Shown: positions 30,211 to 42,643 of the stretch, piece by piece
Position numbering within the stretch: position 1 is the stretch's first letter
How the letters are laid out: each line of letters opens with the position of its first letter
NCBI RefSeq assembly: GCF_000742135.1
Contig: NZ_KN046818.1
Location: 682,841 to 746,840 of the forward strand
Source: Klebsiella pneumoniae
Lineage (GTDB): Bacteria; Pseudomonadota; Gammaproteobacteria; Enterobacterales; Enterobacteriaceae
DNA length: 64,000 bases
Direction of reading: 5' to 3'
Position numbers and translations under genes: made by a program
Notes under the pieces: generated by a model
Told to the model about the DNA's origin: nothing
Database searches by the model: none
Seen by the model: the letters and a program-made list of their open reading frames with translations, nothing else

Positions 30211-30768
30211 GTGATTAGCGATATCAGAAAAGATGCTGAAATCCGCATGGAAAAATGCGTCGAAGCATTCAAAAACCAAATCAGCAAAATTCGCACGGGT
30301 CGTGCTTCTCCGAGCCTGCTGGACGGGATTGTTGTTGAATACTACGGTACTCCGACCCCGCTGCGCCAGCTGGCCAGCGTCACCGTCGAAGACTCCCGTA
30401 CCCTGAAAATCAACGTCTTTGACCGTTCTATGTCCGCGGCCGTTGAAAAAGCGATCATGGCCTCCGACCTCGGTCTGAACCCAAGCTCTGCCGGCAGCGA
30501 TATTCGTGTCCCGCTGCCGCCGCTGACCGAAGAGCGTCGTAAAGACCTGACCAAGATCGTGCGTGGTGAAGCCGAGCAGGCGCGCGTTGCCGTGCGTAAC
30601 GTTCGCCGTGACGCCAACGATAAAGTCAAAGCGCTGCTGAAAGAAAAAGAGATCAGCGAAGATGACGATCGCCGTTCTCAGGACGACGTGCAGAAAATGA
30701 CTGACGCCGCCATCAAAAAAGTTGACGCGGCGCTGGCAGACAAAGAAGCGGAACTGATGCAGTTCTAA
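30211..30768 (+). CDS. frr: Ribosome recycling factor
   Basis: RRF works with EF-G to split the post-termination ribosome. The 185-residue protein is a tRNA-shaped two-domain fold; the three-helix bundle carries [15 protein letters not shown] and the conserved C-terminal [24 protein letters not shown]. The start is GTG at 30211 (GTGATTAGC), with AAGGA upstream, matching the E. coli N-terminus [10 protein letters not shown]. Confidence 0.98.
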   Translation: MISDIRKDAEIRMEKCVEAFKNQISKIRTGRASPSLLDGIVVEYYGTPTPLRQLASVTVEDSRTLKINVFDRSMSAAVEKAIMASDLGLNPSSAGSDIRVPLPPLTEERRKDLTKIVRGEAEQARVAVRNVRRDANDKVKALLKEKEISEDDDRRSQDDVQKMTDAAIKKVDAALADKEAELMQF

Positions 30769-30778
30769 TGCTCTGCCC

Positions 30779-30811
30779 TTACTCGGGCCAGACAGGCTCT
30801 GGCCTGAGTAA
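30779..30811 (+). terminator. Hairpin after frr
   Basis: TTACTCGGGCC pairs with GGCCTGAGTAA with one G-U step around a loop of about ten bases, 12 bp after the frr stop. There is no T-run, so termination is uncertain. Confidence 0.45.
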
Positions 30812-30908
30812 AATCTGAAACGCCGTACAGAAGACTGTACGCTCAATTCTCGGGATTGCGTTGCGACCGCTGGCCTTGTAGCCTTTAGCGCTTAGTTGAA
30901 GGCCTAAT

Positions 30909-30970
30909 GCCGCCGCCTTATCCCCGATAGTTGCTGCGTAGGGGCTTGCTGGCGGCGTTTTGCTTTTTAT
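30909..30970 (+). promoter_or_regulatory. Long hairpin with T-rich tail upstream of dxr
   Basis: GCCGCCGCC (30909-30917) can pair with GGCGGCG (30951-30957), with an inner CCCC/GGGG stem, and is followed by TTTTGCTTTTT. It ends about 25 bp before the dxr start. It may be the true end of the frr transcript or an attenuator-like leader of dxr. Confidence 0.45.
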
Positions 30971-30996
30971 TCTGTTTCCACTCTTCTGGACGTCTC

Positions 30997-32199
30997 ATGA
31001 AGCAATTAACCGTTCTCGGTTCGACCGGCTCCATTGGCTGTAGCACGCTGGACGTGGTGCGCCATAACCCTGGTCGCTTTTCCGTCGCCGCGCTGGTCGC
31101 GGGGAAAAACGTTGACCGTATGGTTGAACAATGCCTGGAATTTACCCCCCGTTACGCGGTGATGGACGATGCGCAAAGCGCTGAGCGGTTGCGCACCCGT
31201 CTGCATGAGCATGGCAGTCGCACCGAGGTGCTGAGCGGCCAGCAGGCGGCGGCAGAGGTCGCGGCGCTGGATGAGGTCGATCAGGTCATGGCGGCAATCG
31301 TCGGCGCGGCGGGACTGGTGCCGACGCTGGCGGCGATCCGCGCCGGGAAAACGGTATTGTTAGCGAATAAAGAGTCGCTGGTGACCTGCGGTCGCTTATT
31401 CATGGAGGCGGTGCAACAGTCGGGGGCGCGATTGCTACCGGTCGATAGCGAGCATAACGCTATTTTTCAGAGTATGCCGGAGACAATTCAGCAGCATCTG
31501 GGATACGCTGATCTTGCCCGGAATGGCGTCTCGTCAATCCTGCTGACCGGCTCCGGTGGGCCTTTCCGCGAGACGGCCGTGGCTGAACTGGCGGCGATGA
31601 CCCCGGATCAGGCCTGCCGTCATCCCAACTGGTCGATGGGGCGCAAGATCTCCGTCGATTCGGCCACGATGATGAACAAAGGCCTGGAATATATTGAAGC
31701 GCGCTGGCTGTTTAACGCCTCGGCCCAGCAGATGGAAGTGCTGATCCATCCGCAGTCGGTGATCCACTCGATGGTTCGCTATCAGGATGGCAGCGTGCTG
31801 GCCCAGCTTGGGGAGCCGGATATGCGTACGCCGATCGCCCATACCATGGGCTGGCCGCAGCGACTGAATTCCGGCGTTAAACCGCTGGACTTCTGTCAGT
31901 TGAGCAATCTGAGCTTCTCCGCGCCGGACTATACGCGATATCCGTGCCTGAAGCTGGCGATGGACGCGTTTGACGTCGGCCAGGCCGCGACCACGACGCT
32001 GAATGCGGCTAATGAAGAGTCGGTTGCCGCGTTTCTGCATGGCGATATCCGCTTTACCGATATTGCGGCGGTTAACCTGGCGGTGCTGGATAAGATGGAC
32101 CTGCAGGAGCCGCAAAGCATTGATGATGTTCTGGTTATCGACGCCGAGGCGCGCGCAATCGCTCACCAGCAGCTGCAGCGGTTGGTTGCGCAGGCGTAA
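30997..32199 (+). CDS. dxr: 1-deoxy-D-xylulose-5-phosphate reductoisomerase
   Basis: Dxr converts DXP to methylerythritol 4-phosphate with NADPH, the committed step of the MEP isoprenoid pathway and the target of fosmidomycin. The NADPH site is [15 protein letters not shown] at the N-terminus, and the metal and substrate motifs are DSEHNAIFQ and [15 protein letters not shown]. The ATG at 30997 (MKQLTVLG) gives 400 residues, close to E. coli. It is followed by a terminator, yet the next gene, uppS, acts on the same isoprenoid route. Confidence 0.98.
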   Translation: MKQLTVLGSTGSIGCSTLDVVRHNPGRFSVAALVAGKNVDRMVEQCLEFTPRYAVMDDAQSAERLRTRLHEHGSRTEVLSGQQAAAEVAALDEVDQVMAAIVGAAGLVPTLAAIRAGKTVLLANKESLVTCGRLFMEAVQQSGARLLPVDSEHNAIFQSMPETIQQHLGYADLARNGVSSILLTGSGGPFRETAVAELAAMTPDQACRHPNWSMGRKISVDSATMMNKGLEYIEARWLFNASAQQMEVLIHPQSVIHSMVRYQDGSVLAQLGEPDMRTPIAHTMGWPQRLNSGVKPLDFCQLSNLSFSAPDYTRYPCLKLAMDAFDVGQAATTTLNAANEESVAAFLHGDIRFTDIAAVNLAVLDKMDLQEPQSIDDVLVIDAEARAIAHQQLQRLVAQA

Positions 32200-32283
32200 C
32201 GCGGTGATATTTGTGGGCGCAAGGCTTCGGTGATATAGTCTGCGCCACCCGATCGTTGCATTTTGTTGTTAAAGATTACGGTG

Positions 32284-32307
32284 GCCGTGACAAAACACGG
32301 CTTTTTT
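32284..32307 (+). terminator. Terminator after dxr
   Basis: GCCGTG and CACGGC pair around ACAAAA, followed by six T. It separates dxr from uppS. Confidence 0.9.
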
Positions 32308-32433
32308 GCGTAAAGCTTTTGGTTGTTCTCTGCGATTGGCTGCAGCCCCGGCACCGGATAAAAATGCGTATCCAGCGCGGCCCGGTGGCCTCTGTTTGGT
32401 GGCTAGTTAATCCTTATTATGGACTTAAAACGC

Positions 32434-33195
32434 GTGATGTTGTCTGCTAATCAAACTGTCAGCGAAATATCGCCCACCCATGGCTGCCGTCATGTCGCCA
32501 TTATTATGGATGGCAACGGCCGTTGGGCGAAACGGCAAGGTAAAATTCGCGCTTTCGGGCATAAGGCCGGTGCGAAATCCGTGCGTCGCGCGGTCTCCTT
32601 CGCGGCGAATAATGGGATTGAGGCGTTAACGTTATACGCGTTCAGCAGCGAAAACTGGAACCGTCCGGCTCAGGAAGTCAGTGCGCTGATGGAACTGTTC
32701 GTCTGGGCGCTGGATAGCGAAGTCAAAAGCCTGCACCGACACAATGTGCGTCTGCGGATTATTGGCGACACCACGCGCTTCAATGCGCGCCTGCAGGAGC
32801 GGATCCGCAAAGCGGAAGCGCTAACCGCAAACAATACCGGCTTAACGCTGAATATTGCAGCCAATTACGGCGGTCGCTGGGATATTACCCAGGGCGTTCG
32901 TTTGCTGGCGAAACAGGTACAGGACGGGACGCTGCTGCCTGAGCAGATCACGGAAGACATGCTGAGTCAGCAGGTCTGCATGCATGAACTGGCTCCCGTT
33001 GATTTAGTTATTAGGACCGGGGGAGAGCACCGAATAAGTAACTTTCTGATTTGGCAAATTGCCTATGCCGAACTTTACTTTACGGATGTTCTTTGGCCCG
33101 ATTTTGCTGAACAGGACTTTGAAGGTGCACTCCATGCCTTTGTTAATCGAGAGCGTCGTTTCGGCGGCACTGAGCCGGGTGGCAGTCATGCCTGA
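32434..33195 (+). CDS. uppS: Undecaprenyl diphosphate synthase
   Basis: UppS adds eight cis-isoprene units to farnesyl diphosphate, making the C55 carrier for peptidoglycan, O-antigen and capsule. Motifs are IIMDGNGRWAKRQG with the catalytic Asp, FSSENWNRP, and VIRTGGEHRISNFL near the C-terminus. The start is placed at GTG 32434 followed by ATG 32437, equivalent to MMLSA of E. coli and giving 253 residues; an in-frame ATG at 32419 is possible but has no ribosome binding site. It heads the run uppS-cdsA-rseP-bamA. Confidence 0.96.
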   Translation: MMLSANQTVSEISPTHGCRHVAIIMDGNGRWAKRQGKIRAFGHKAGAKSVRRAVSFAANNGIEALTLYAFSSENWNRPAQEVSALMELFVWALDSEVKSLHRHNVRLRIIGDTTRFNARLQERIRKAEALTANNTGLTLNIAANYGGRWDITQGVRLLAKQVQDGTLLPEQITEDMLSQQVCMHELAPVDLVIRTGGEHRISNFLIWQIAYAELYFTDVLWPDFAEQDFEGALHAFVNRERRFGGTEPGGSHA

Positions 33196-33207
33196 TGGGG
33201 GTCACTT

Positions 33208-34065
33208 TTGCTGAAGTATCGCCTGATATCTGCTTTCGTCTTAATCCCCATCGTCATTGCGGCATTGTTTTTATTGCCGCCGATGGGCTTTGCTATCGTC
33301 ACCCTGGTGGTCTGTATGCTCGCCGCCTGGGAGTGGGGACAACTGAGCGGTTTTACCTCGACGTCGCAGCGGGTTTGGCTGGCGGTGCTGTGCGGCCTTC
33401 TGCTGGCGGCGATGCTTTTTCTGCTGCCTGAATACCATTATGACGTTCATCAACCGATGGTTGAAGGGTCGCTATGGGCCTCTTTTGCCTGGTGGATCGT
33501 CGCGTTACTGCTGGTGCTCTCATACCCGGCGTCGGCGGCATTCTGGCGCCACTCTAAGGTGCTGCGCCTCATCTTCGGCATCCTGACCATCGTCCCGTTT
33601 TTCTGGGGCATGCTGGCGCTGCGCGCCTGGCACTATGCCGATAACCACTACAGCGGCGCGCTGTGGCTGCTGTACGTCATGATCCTGGTGTGGGGCGCGG
33701 ACTCTGGCGCCTATATGTTTGGTAAAATGTTTGGCAAGCACAAGCTGGCGCCGAAGGTCTCACCGGGTAAAACCTGGCAGGGCTTTTTTGGCGGTTTGCT
33801 GACCGCGGCAGTGATTTCCTGGGCCTACGGCGTGTGGGCCCATCTTGACGTCACGCCGACGGTGCTGCTGGTCTGTTCGGTGGTGGCGGCCCTGGCTTCG
33901 GTGCTGGGCGACCTGACGGAAAGTATGTTTAAGCGCGAGGCCGGCATTAAGGATAGCGGGCACTTGATTCCCGGACATGGTGGTATTCTCGATCGTATCG
34001 ACAGCCTGACGGCGGCGGTGCCGGTCTTCGCCTGTCTGCTACTGTTGGTCTTCAGGACGATTTGA
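33208..34065 (+). CDS. cdsA: Phosphatidate cytidylyltransferase CdsA
   Basis: CdsA makes CDP-diacylglycerol from phosphatidate and CTP, the branch point for all phospholipids. It is an inner-membrane protein of 285 residues with about eight membrane segments. The family signature is seen near the C-terminus: [20 protein letters not shown] followed by [11 protein letters not shown]. The start is TTG at 33208 with GGGGG upstream, the same rare start as in E. coli. Confidence 0.97.
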   Translation: MLKYRLISAFVLIPIVIAALFLLPPMGFAIVTLVVCMLAAWEWGQLSGFTSTSQRVWLAVLCGLLLAAMLFLLPEYHYDVHQPMVEGSLWASFAWWIVALLLVLSYPASAAFWRHSKVLRLIFGILTIVPFFWGMLALRAWHYADNHYSGALWLLYVMILVWGADSGAYMFGKMFGKHKLAPKVSPGKTWQGFFGGLLTAAVISWAYGVWAHLDVTPTVLLVCSVVAALASVLGDLTESMFKREAGIKDSGHLIPGHGGILDRIDSLTAAVPVFACLLLLVFRTI

Positions 34066-34076
34066 CGGAAGGTTAT

Positions 34077-35429
34077 ATGCTGAGCGTGCTCTGGAATCTG
34101 GCGGCTTTTATCATTGCGCTTGGCGTACTGATTACGGTGCATGAGTTTGGCCATTTTTGGGTGGCGCGCCGCTGCGGTATCCGGGTTGAGCGTTTTTCTA
34201 TCGGCTTCGGCAAAGCGCTGTGGCGGCGGATGGATAAGCAGGGCACAGAGTTCGTCATCGCCCTGATCCCACTGGGCGGCTACGTCAAGATGCTGGATGA
34301 GCGTGTTGAAGCGGTGGCGCCGGAGATGCGTCACTATGCCTTCAACAATAAAACCGTCGGTCAGCGTGCGGCGGTGATTGCCGCCGGCCCCATTGCTAAC
34401 TTCATTTTCGCTATCTTTGCTTACTGGCTGGTCTTTATCATCGGCGTTCCCGGCGTGCGGCCGGTGGTGGGTGAAATAACGCCCAATTCGGTTGCCGCGC
34501 AAGCACAAATTGCAAAAGGAACGGAACTTAAAGCGATAGATGGTATCGAAACGCCTGATTGGGATGCGGTGCGTCTGCAGCTGGTGGCCAAAATCGGCAA
34601 CCCGCAAACAATAGTTACCGTCGCCCCTTTCGGGACCAATCAGCGCCAGGATAAAATCGTCGATCTGCGGCATTGGTCGTTTGAGCCAGACAAGCAAGAT
34701 CCCGTGACCTCGCTGGGGATCCAGCCGCGCAGCGCGCAGATTGATACGGTGCTGGCTGAGGTTCAGGCGGGATCGGCAGCCCAGAAAGCGGGTTTGCAAG
34801 CGGGCGACCGGATCGTTAAAGTCGATGGTCAACCGTTAACGCAGTGGATGACGTTTGTTAATCTGGTGCGCGATAATCCGGGCAAAGCGCTGGCGCTGGA
34901 GATTGAACGGCAGGGGAGTGCGCTGCCGTTAACCCTGACGCCGGATGCGAAAACGGTGAAAGGTAAGGCGGAAGGGTTCGCAGGGGTGGTGCCAAAGGTC
35001 ATCCCGCTGCCTGAAGAATACAAGACAGTACGTCAGTACGGACCGTTTGCCGCCATCGCTGAAGCCACGGATAAAACCTGGCAGCTGATGTCGCTGACGG
35101 TCAGGATGCTGGGTAAATTGATAACCGGTGATGTCAAACTGAACAACCTCAGTGGGCCGATCTCTATCGCTCAGGGGGCTGGAATGTCAGCGGAGTTTGG
35201 GTTGATTTATTATCTGATGTTCCTGGCGCTGATTAGCGTGAACCTCGGAATCATCAACCTGTTCCCTCTACCCGTACTGGATGGGGGACATCTGCTGTTT
35301 TTAGCGATTGAAAAGCTGAAGGGCGGGCCGGTATCCGAGCGAGTTCAAGACTTTAGTTATCGCATTGGCTCAATACTGCTGGTGCTGTTAATGGGGCTTG
35401 CACTTTTCAATGATTTCTCTCGGTTATAA
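34077..35429 (+). CDS. rseP: Site-2 intramembrane protease RseP
   Basis: RseP cuts the anti-sigma factor RseA in the membrane after DegS, releasing sigma-E; it also removes remnant signal peptides. The zinc motif HEFGH is at residues 22-26 in the first membrane segment, and the third ligand is in VLDGGHLLF near the C-terminus. Two periplasmic PDZ domains lie between ([13 protein letters not shown] and [17 protein letters not shown]). The ATG at 34077 after GGAAGG gives 450 residues, as in E. coli. It controls sigma-E, which drives degP in this window. Confidence 0.97.
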   Translation: MLSVLWNLAAFIIALGVLITVHEFGHFWVARRCGIRVERFSIGFGKALWRRMDKQGTEFVIALIPLGGYVKMLDERVEAVAPEMRHYAFNNKTVGQRAAVIAAGPIANFIFAIFAYWLVFIIGVPGVRPVVGEITPNSVAAQAQIAKGTELKAIDGIETPDWDAVRLQLVAKIGNPQTIVTVAPFGTNQRQDKIVDLRHWSFEPDKQDPVTSLGIQPRSAQIDTVLAEVQAGSAAQKAGLQAGDRIVKVDGQPLTQWMTFVNLVRDNPGKALALEIERQGSALPLTLTPDAKTVKGKAEGFAGVVPKVIPLPEEYKTVRQYGPFAAIAEATDKTWQLMSLTVRMLGKLITGDVKLNNLSGPISIAQGAGMSAEFGLIYYLMFLALISVNLGIINLFPLPVLDGGHLLFLAIEKLKGGPVSERVQDFSYRIGSILLVLLMGLALFNDFSRL

Positions 35430-35442
35430 GAGAGTTTGTTAG

Positions 35443-37890
<2,448 letters not shown>

Positions 37891-38011
37891 TTGTTGGCGG
37901 CAACGGAATGCAAGTGCAGTATAGCGCTGACTGTAGGCGATAACGCGTTTATCGCCTCGCCACGCAAATAACGGTACCCCTGGGTACTCATGGGATGGTA
38001 AGGAGTTTATT

Positions 38012-38497
38012 GTGAAAAAGTGGTTATTAGCTGCAGGTCTGGGTTTGGCAATGGTAACTTCCGCTCAGGCGGCAGATAAAATTGCCCTGGTGAACATGAA
38101 CAGCCTGTTCCAACAGGTTGCCCAGAAAACTGGCGTTTCCAACACGCTGGAAAACGAGTTCAAAGGCCGCGCTAGCGAACTGCAGCGTATGGAAGGCGAC
38201 CTGCAATCCAAAATGCAGCGTCTGCAGTCCATGAAGCCGGGCGCCGAACGTACCAAACTGGAAAAAGACGTGATGGCTCAGCGCCAGACCTTCTCCCAGA
38301 AAGCGCAGGCGTTTGAACAGGATCGCGCACGTCGTTCCAACGAAGAGCGTGGCAAACTGGTTACCCGTATCCAGACTGCCGTACAGAGCGTAGCGAAAGA
38401 TCAGAGCATCGATCTGGTGGTTGACGCGAATGCCGTTGCATATAACAGCAGCGATGTAAAAGACATCACCGCTGATGTGCTGAAACAGGTTAAATAA
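38012..38497 (+). CDS. skp: Periplasmic chaperone Skp
   Basis: Skp is a trimeric periplasmic chaperone that holds unfolded outer-membrane proteins for BamA. A 20-residue signal peptide ends AQA; the mature part is a small beta core with long coiled-coil arms ([19 protein letters not shown] and following), giving the jellyfish shape. The start is GTG at 38012 with a strong AAGGAG upstream, as in E. coli. It lies between bamA and lpxD, three bases before lpxD. Confidence 0.97.
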   Translation: MKKWLLAAGLGLAMVTSAQAADKIALVNMNSLFQQVAQKTGVSNTLENEFKGRASELQRMEGDLQSKMQRLQSMKPGAERTKLEKDVMAQRQTFSQKAQAFEQDRARRSNEERGKLVTRIQTAVQSVAKDQSIDLVVDANAVAYNSSDVKDITADVLKQVK

Positions 38498-38500
38498 GTA

Positions 38501-39526
38501 ATGCCTTCAATTCGACTGGCTGATCTCGCGCAGCAGTTGGATGCAGAATTACACGGTGATGGCGATATCGTCATCACCGGCGTTGCGTCCATGCAGAGCG
38601 CGAAAACGGGCCAAATCACTTTCATGGTCAACCCTAAGTACCGTGAGCACCTGGCCGCTTGCCAGGCTTCTGCCGTTGTGATGACGCAGGATGATTTACC
38701 TTTTGCCCATAGCGCCGCGCTGGTAGTGCGTAACCCCTACCTGACCTACGCGCGCATGGCTCAAATTCTTGATACCACGCCGCAGCCGGCTGAGGATATC
38801 GCGCCGAGCGCGGTCATCGATCCGTCGGCGAAGCTGGGTAGCAACGTTGCCATCGGCGCCAACGCGGTTATCGAATCCGGCGTAGTGCTGGGCGATAACG
38901 TAGTTATCGGCGCAGGCTGCTTCGTTGGGAAAAATACGAAAATAGGCGCCGGCTCGCGTTTGTGGGCTAATGTGACCGTTTACCATGAGATTGAGATCGG
39001 CGAGAATTGCCTGATTCAGTCCAGCACGGTGATTGGCGCGGATGGCTTCGGCTACGCTAACGATCGCGGTAACTGGGTAAAGATCCCGCAGCTGGGTCGC
39101 GTCATTATTGGCGATCGCGTGGAGATTGGCGCCTGCACAACGATTGACCGTGGTGCGCTGGACGATACCGTGATTGGCAACGGGGTTATCATTGATAACC
39201 AGTGCCAGATTGCGCATAACGTGGTGATTGGCGACAATACCGCGGTCGCTGGCGGCGTTATCATGGCGGGCAGCCTGAAAATTGGCCGCTACTGCATGAT
39301 TGGCGGCGCCAGCGTGATTAACGGCCATATGGAAATCTGCGATAAGGTCACCGTCACGGGGATGGGGATGGTGATGCGTCCTATCAGCGAACCTGGCGTA
39401 TATTCCTCCGGTATTCCGCTGCAGCCGAACAAGGCGTGGCGTAAAACCGCTGCGCTGGTGATGAATATTGACGAGATGAGCAAGCGCCTGAAAGCGATTG
39501 AGCGCAAGGTTAATCAACAAGACTAA
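38501..39526 (+). CDS. lpxD: UDP-3-O-(3-hydroxymyristoyl)glucosamine N-acyltransferase LpxD
   Basis: LpxD adds the second 3-hydroxymyristoyl chain in lipid A synthesis, using acyl-ACP. The trimeric enzyme has an N-terminal uridine-binding domain ([18 protein letters not shown]) and a left-handed beta helix of hexapeptide repeats ([20 protein letters not shown]). The catalytic His is in [14 protein letters not shown] (near residue 239). A C-terminal helix ends the 341 residues. It follows skp directly. Confidence 0.98.
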   Translation: MPSIRLADLAQQLDAELHGDGDIVITGVASMQSAKTGQITFMVNPKYREHLAACQASAVVMTQDDLPFAHSAALVVRNPYLTYARMAQILDTTPQPAEDIAPSAVIDPSAKLGSNVAIGANAVIESGVVLGDNVVIGAGCFVGKNTKIGAGSRLWANVTVYHEIEIGENCLIQSSTVIGADGFGYANDRGNWVKIPQLGRVIIGDRVEIGACTTIDRGALDDTVIGNGVIIDNQCQIAHNVVIGDNTAVAGGVIMAGSLKIGRYCMIGGASVINGHMEICDKVTVTGMGMVMRPISEPGVYSSGIPLQPNKAWRKTAALVMNIDEMSKRLKAIERKVNQQD

Positions 39527-39631
39527 TTCATCATTTGGTCACATGACATTTCCGGCCTGTTGCATTCGCTAAAAGATTGCCGCAGGCCGTGTTATTATTG
39601 CCTTTTAGTACATTTAGACAGGAAGAGTATT

Positions 39632-40087
39632 TTGACTACTGACACTCATACTCTGCACATTGAAGAGATTCTGGAACTTCTGCCTCACCGTTACCCGTTC
39701 CTGCTGGTAGACCGCGTGCTGGATTTTGAAGAAGGTCGTTTTCTGCGCGCAGTAAAAAATGTTTCTGTAAACGAGCCGTTTTTCCAGGGGCACTTCCCTG
39801 GTAAGCCGATTTTGCCGGGCGTCCTGATTCTGGAAGCAATGGCGCAAGCCACCGGGATTCTGGCGTTCAAAAGCGTCGGAAAACTGGAACCAGGCGAGCT
39901 GTACTACTTCGCGGGTATCGATGAAGCACGCTTCAAACGCCCGGTAGTACCAGGCGATCAGATGATTATGGAAGTCACTTTCGAGAAAACCCGCCGCGGC
40001 CTGACCCGTTTCAAAGGCGTTGCGCTGGTTGACGGTAAAGTGGTTTGCGAAGCGACGATGATGTGTGCGCGTAGCCGGGAGGCCTGA
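39632..40087 (+). CDS. fabZ: 3-hydroxyacyl-ACP dehydratase FabZ
   Basis: FabZ dehydrates 3-hydroxyacyl-ACP in fatty-acid elongation and competes with LpxA for 3-hydroxymyristoyl-ACP. It is a hot-dog fold enzyme; catalytic His and Glu are in [14 protein letters not shown] and [11 protein letters not shown]. The start is TTG at 39632 with AGGAAG upstream, giving 151 residues like E. coli. A frame open from 39560 is an upstream extension without similarity. It lies three bases from lpxA. Confidence 0.97.
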   Translation: MTTDTHTLHIEEILELLPHRYPFLLVDRVLDFEEGRFLRAVKNVSVNEPFFQGHFPGKPILPGVLILEAMAQATGILAFKSVGKLEPGELYYFAGIDEARFKRPVVPGDQMIMEVTFEKTRRGLTRFKGVALVDGKVVCEATMMCARSREA

Positions 40088-40090
40088 TAC

Positions 40091-40879
40091 GTGATTGATA
40101 AAACCGCTTTTGTTCATCCTACCGCCATTGTAGAAGAAGGCGCCGTGATTGGCGCTAACGTCCACATTGGTCCGTTTTGTATTGTTGGCGCTAACGTCGA
40201 AATCGGCGAAGGCACCGTGCTGAAGTCTCACGTTGTCGTTAACGGCCACACCAAAATCGGCCGTGACAATGAGATCTATCAGTTCGCTTCCATCGGCGAA
40301 GTTAACCAGGATCTGAAATATGCTGGCGAACCGACCCGGGTGGAAATTGGCGATCGCAACCGCATTCGCGAAAGCGTCACCATTCATCGCGGCACAGTAC
40401 AGGGCGGTGGATTAACAAAGGTGGGCAACGATAACCTGCTGATGATCAACGCCCACGTGGCGCACGATTGTACGCTTGGCGATCGCTGCATTCTGGCCAA
40501 TAACGCGACGCTCGCGGGCCATGTTTCGCTGGATGATTATGTCATTATCGGCGGCATGACGGCGGTGCATCAGTTCTGCGTCATTGGCTCACACGTTATG
40601 GTTGGCGGCTGCTCCGGCGTGGCGCAGGACGTTCCGCCGTTCGTAATTGCCCAGGGCAACCATGCGACGCCGTTCGGCGTTAACATCGAAGGGCTGAAAC
40701 GCCGCGGCTTCAGCCGGGAAGCAATCACCGCGATCCGCAACGCGTATAAACTGCTGTACCGCAGCGGCAAAACGCTGGAAGAAGCCAAGCCGGAAATCGC
40801 CGAACTGGCTGCTCAGCATCCTGAGGTTCAGCCGTTTGTCGATTTCTTCGCTCGTTCTACCCGCGGCTTGATTCGTTAA
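40091..40879 (+). CDS. lpxA: UDP-N-acetylglucosamine acyltransferase LpxA
   Basis: LpxA starts lipid A synthesis by moving 3-hydroxymyristate from ACP to UDP-GlcNAc. It is a trimeric left-handed beta helix with hexapeptide repeats ([20 protein letters not shown]); the catalytic His is in [15 protein letters not shown] (near residue 125). The start is GTG at 40091. Its stop overlaps the lpxB start by one base (TAATG). Length is 262, as in E. coli. Confidence 0.98.
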   Translation: MIDKTAFVHPTAIVEEGAVIGANVHIGPFCIVGANVEIGEGTVLKSHVVVNGHTKIGRDNEIYQFASIGEVNQDLKYAGEPTRVEIGDRNRIRESVTIHRGTVQGGGLTKVGNDNLLMINAHVAHDCTLGDRCILANNATLAGHVSLDDYVIIGGMTAVHQFCVIGSHVMVGGCSGVAQDVPPFVIAQGNHATPFGVNIEGLKRRGFSREAITAIRNAYKLLYRSGKTLEEAKPEIAELAAQHPEVQPFVDFFARSTRGLIR

Positions 40880-42030
40880 TGGCTGAACAGCGTCCCCTGA
40901 CGATTGCCCTGGTCGCCGGAGAAACCTCCGGCGATATTCTAGGCGCTGGTCTCATCCGCGCGCTTAAAGCACGCATCCCGAATGCGCGCTTTGTCGGCGT
41001 GGCGGGGCCGCTAATGCAGGCGGAAGGGTGCGAAGCCTGGTATGAAATGGAAGAGCTGGCGGTGATGGGCATTGTTGAAGTGCTCGGTCGCCTGCGTCGC
41101 TTACTCCATATTCGCGCCGATTTGACCCGCCGCTTCGGCGAGCTGCGTCCCGATGTCTTCGTCGGCATCGACGCCCCTGACTTTAATATCACCCTCGAAG
41201 GAAATCTGAAAAAGCAGGGCATCAAAACCATTCACTACGTCAGCCCGTCGGTCTGGGCCTGGCGACAAAAACGCGTTTTCAAAATCGGCAGATCCACCGA
41301 TCTGGTGCTGGCCTTTCTGCCTTTCGAAAAAGCGTTTTATGACAAATTTAACGTCCCCTGCCGCTTTATTGGCCATACCATGGCGGATGCGATGCCGCTG
41401 GATCCTGACAAAGGCGCTGCGCGCGACCGGTTAGGGATCCCGCACAGCGTGCGCTGCCTCGCTCTGCTACCCGGCAGCCGCGGCGCGGAAGTCGAAATGC
41501 TTAGCGCCGACTTCCTGAAAACCGCGCAGCTTCTGCGCGCCACCTATCCCGATCTGCAGGTGGTGGTGCCGCTGGTTAATGCTAAACGGCGGGAGCAGTT
41601 TGAGCGTATTAAAGCTGAGACGGCGCCGGATATGATCGTGCATATGCTGGATGGTCAGGCGCGCGATGCGATGATCGCCAGCGACGCCGCGCTGCTGGCC
41701 TCCGGGACGGCAGCGCTGGAGTGTATGCTGGCGAAATGCCCGATGGTGGTTGGCTACCGGATGAAGCCGTTCACCTTCTGGCTGGCGAAGCGGTTGGTAA
41801 AAACCGACTATGTCTCGTTACCGAACCTGCTGGCCGGTCGCGAACTGGTTAAAGAGCTGCTGCAGGATGAGTGCGAGCCCCAGGCGCTGGCAGCCGCTCT
41901 GCAGCCGCTGCTGGCCGATGGCAAAACCAGCCATGAGATGCATGAGACGTTCCGCGCCCTGCATCAGCAGATCCGCTGCAACGCCGATGAGCAGGCGGCG
42001 GACGCCGTACTGGAGTTAGCAAAACAATGA
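40879..42030 (+). CDS. lpxB: Lipid A disaccharide synthase LpxB
   Basis: LpxB joins UDP-2,3-diacylglucosamine with lipid X to form the lipid A disaccharide on the inner face of the inner membrane. It is a GT19 family GT-B fold enzyme. The N-terminal signature is [15 protein letters not shown]; later motifs are [26 protein letters not shown], and the sugar-nucleotide region [11 protein letters not shown]. It has 383 residues and is coupled to lpxA at its start and to rnhB at its stop. Confidence 0.98.
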   Translation: MAEQRPLTIALVAGETSGDILGAGLIRALKARIPNARFVGVAGPLMQAEGCEAWYEMEELAVMGIVEVLGRLRRLLHIRADLTRRFGELRPDVFVGIDAPDFNITLEGNLKKQGIKTIHYVSPSVWAWRQKRVFKIGRSTDLVLAFLPFEKAFYDKFNVPCRFIGHTMADAMPLDPDKGAARDRLGIPHSVRCLALLPGSRGAEVEMLSADFLKTAQLLRATYPDLQVVVPLVNAKRREQFERIKAETAPDMIVHMLDGQARDAMIASDAALLASGTAALECMLAKCPMVVGYRMKPFTFWLAKRLVKTDYVSLPNLLAGRELVKELLQDECEPQALAAALQPLLADGKTSHEMHETFRALHQQIRCNADEQAADAVLELAKQ

Positions 42031-42626
42031 TGGAGTTCGTCTATCCGCATACCCATCTGGTTGCCGGCGTCGATGAGGTCGGGCGTGGCCCCCTGGTTGG
42101 CGCGGTGGTGACCGCGGCGGTGATCCTCGATCCGGCGAAGCCGATTGTGGGTCTGAATGATTCCAAAAAACTCAGCGAGAAGCGTCGTCTGGCGCTGTTC
42201 GATGAGATTAAAGAGAAAGCGCTGTGCTGGAGCCTGGGGCGCGCCGAGCCGCACGAAATCGACGAGCTGAATATTCTGCATGCCACTATGCTGGCGATGC
42301 AGCGCGCCGTCGCCGGCCTGAGCATTGTTCCTGAGTTTGTCCTGATCGATGGCAACCGCTGTCCGTCGCTACCGATGCCCTCCCAGGCGGTGGTGAAAGG
42401 CGACAGCCGGGTGGCAGAAATCAGCGCAGCGTCTATTCTGGCAAAAGTCACTCGTGACGCCGAAATGGCCACGCTGGACCTCGCATTTCCCCACTACGGA
42501 TTTGCCCAGCATAAAGGCTATCCCACCGCTGTTCACCTGCAGAAGCTGCAGGAACACGGCGCAACAGAGCATCACCGGCGCAGTTTTGGCCCGGTGAAGC
42601 GTGCCCTGGGCCTGGCGTCCAACTAA
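42027..42626 (+). CDS. rnhB: Ribonuclease HII
   Basis: RNase HII cuts RNA in RNA-DNA hybrids and starts removal of single ribonucleotides from DNA. The active-site acidic residues are in [17 protein letters not shown] (Asp and Glu), VLIDGNRCP (Asp), and further downstream in [11 protein letters not shown] (Asp). The ATG at 42027 overlaps the lpxB stop (ATGA) and aligns with MIEFVYPH of E. coli; a second ATG at 42030 is possible. It is followed by dnaE after 17 bp. Confidence 0.97.
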   Translation: MMEFVYPHTHLVAGVDEVGRGPLVGAVVTAAVILDPAKPIVGLNDSKKLSEKRRLALFDEIKEKALCWSLGRAEPHEIDELNILHATMLAMQRAVAGLSIVPEFVLIDGNRCPSLPMPSQAVVKGDSRVAEISAASILAKVTRDAEMATLDLAFPHYGFAQHKGYPTAVHLQKLQEHGATEHHRRSFGPVKRALGLASN

Positions 42627-42643
42627 GTCACCGGGATCTAAAG

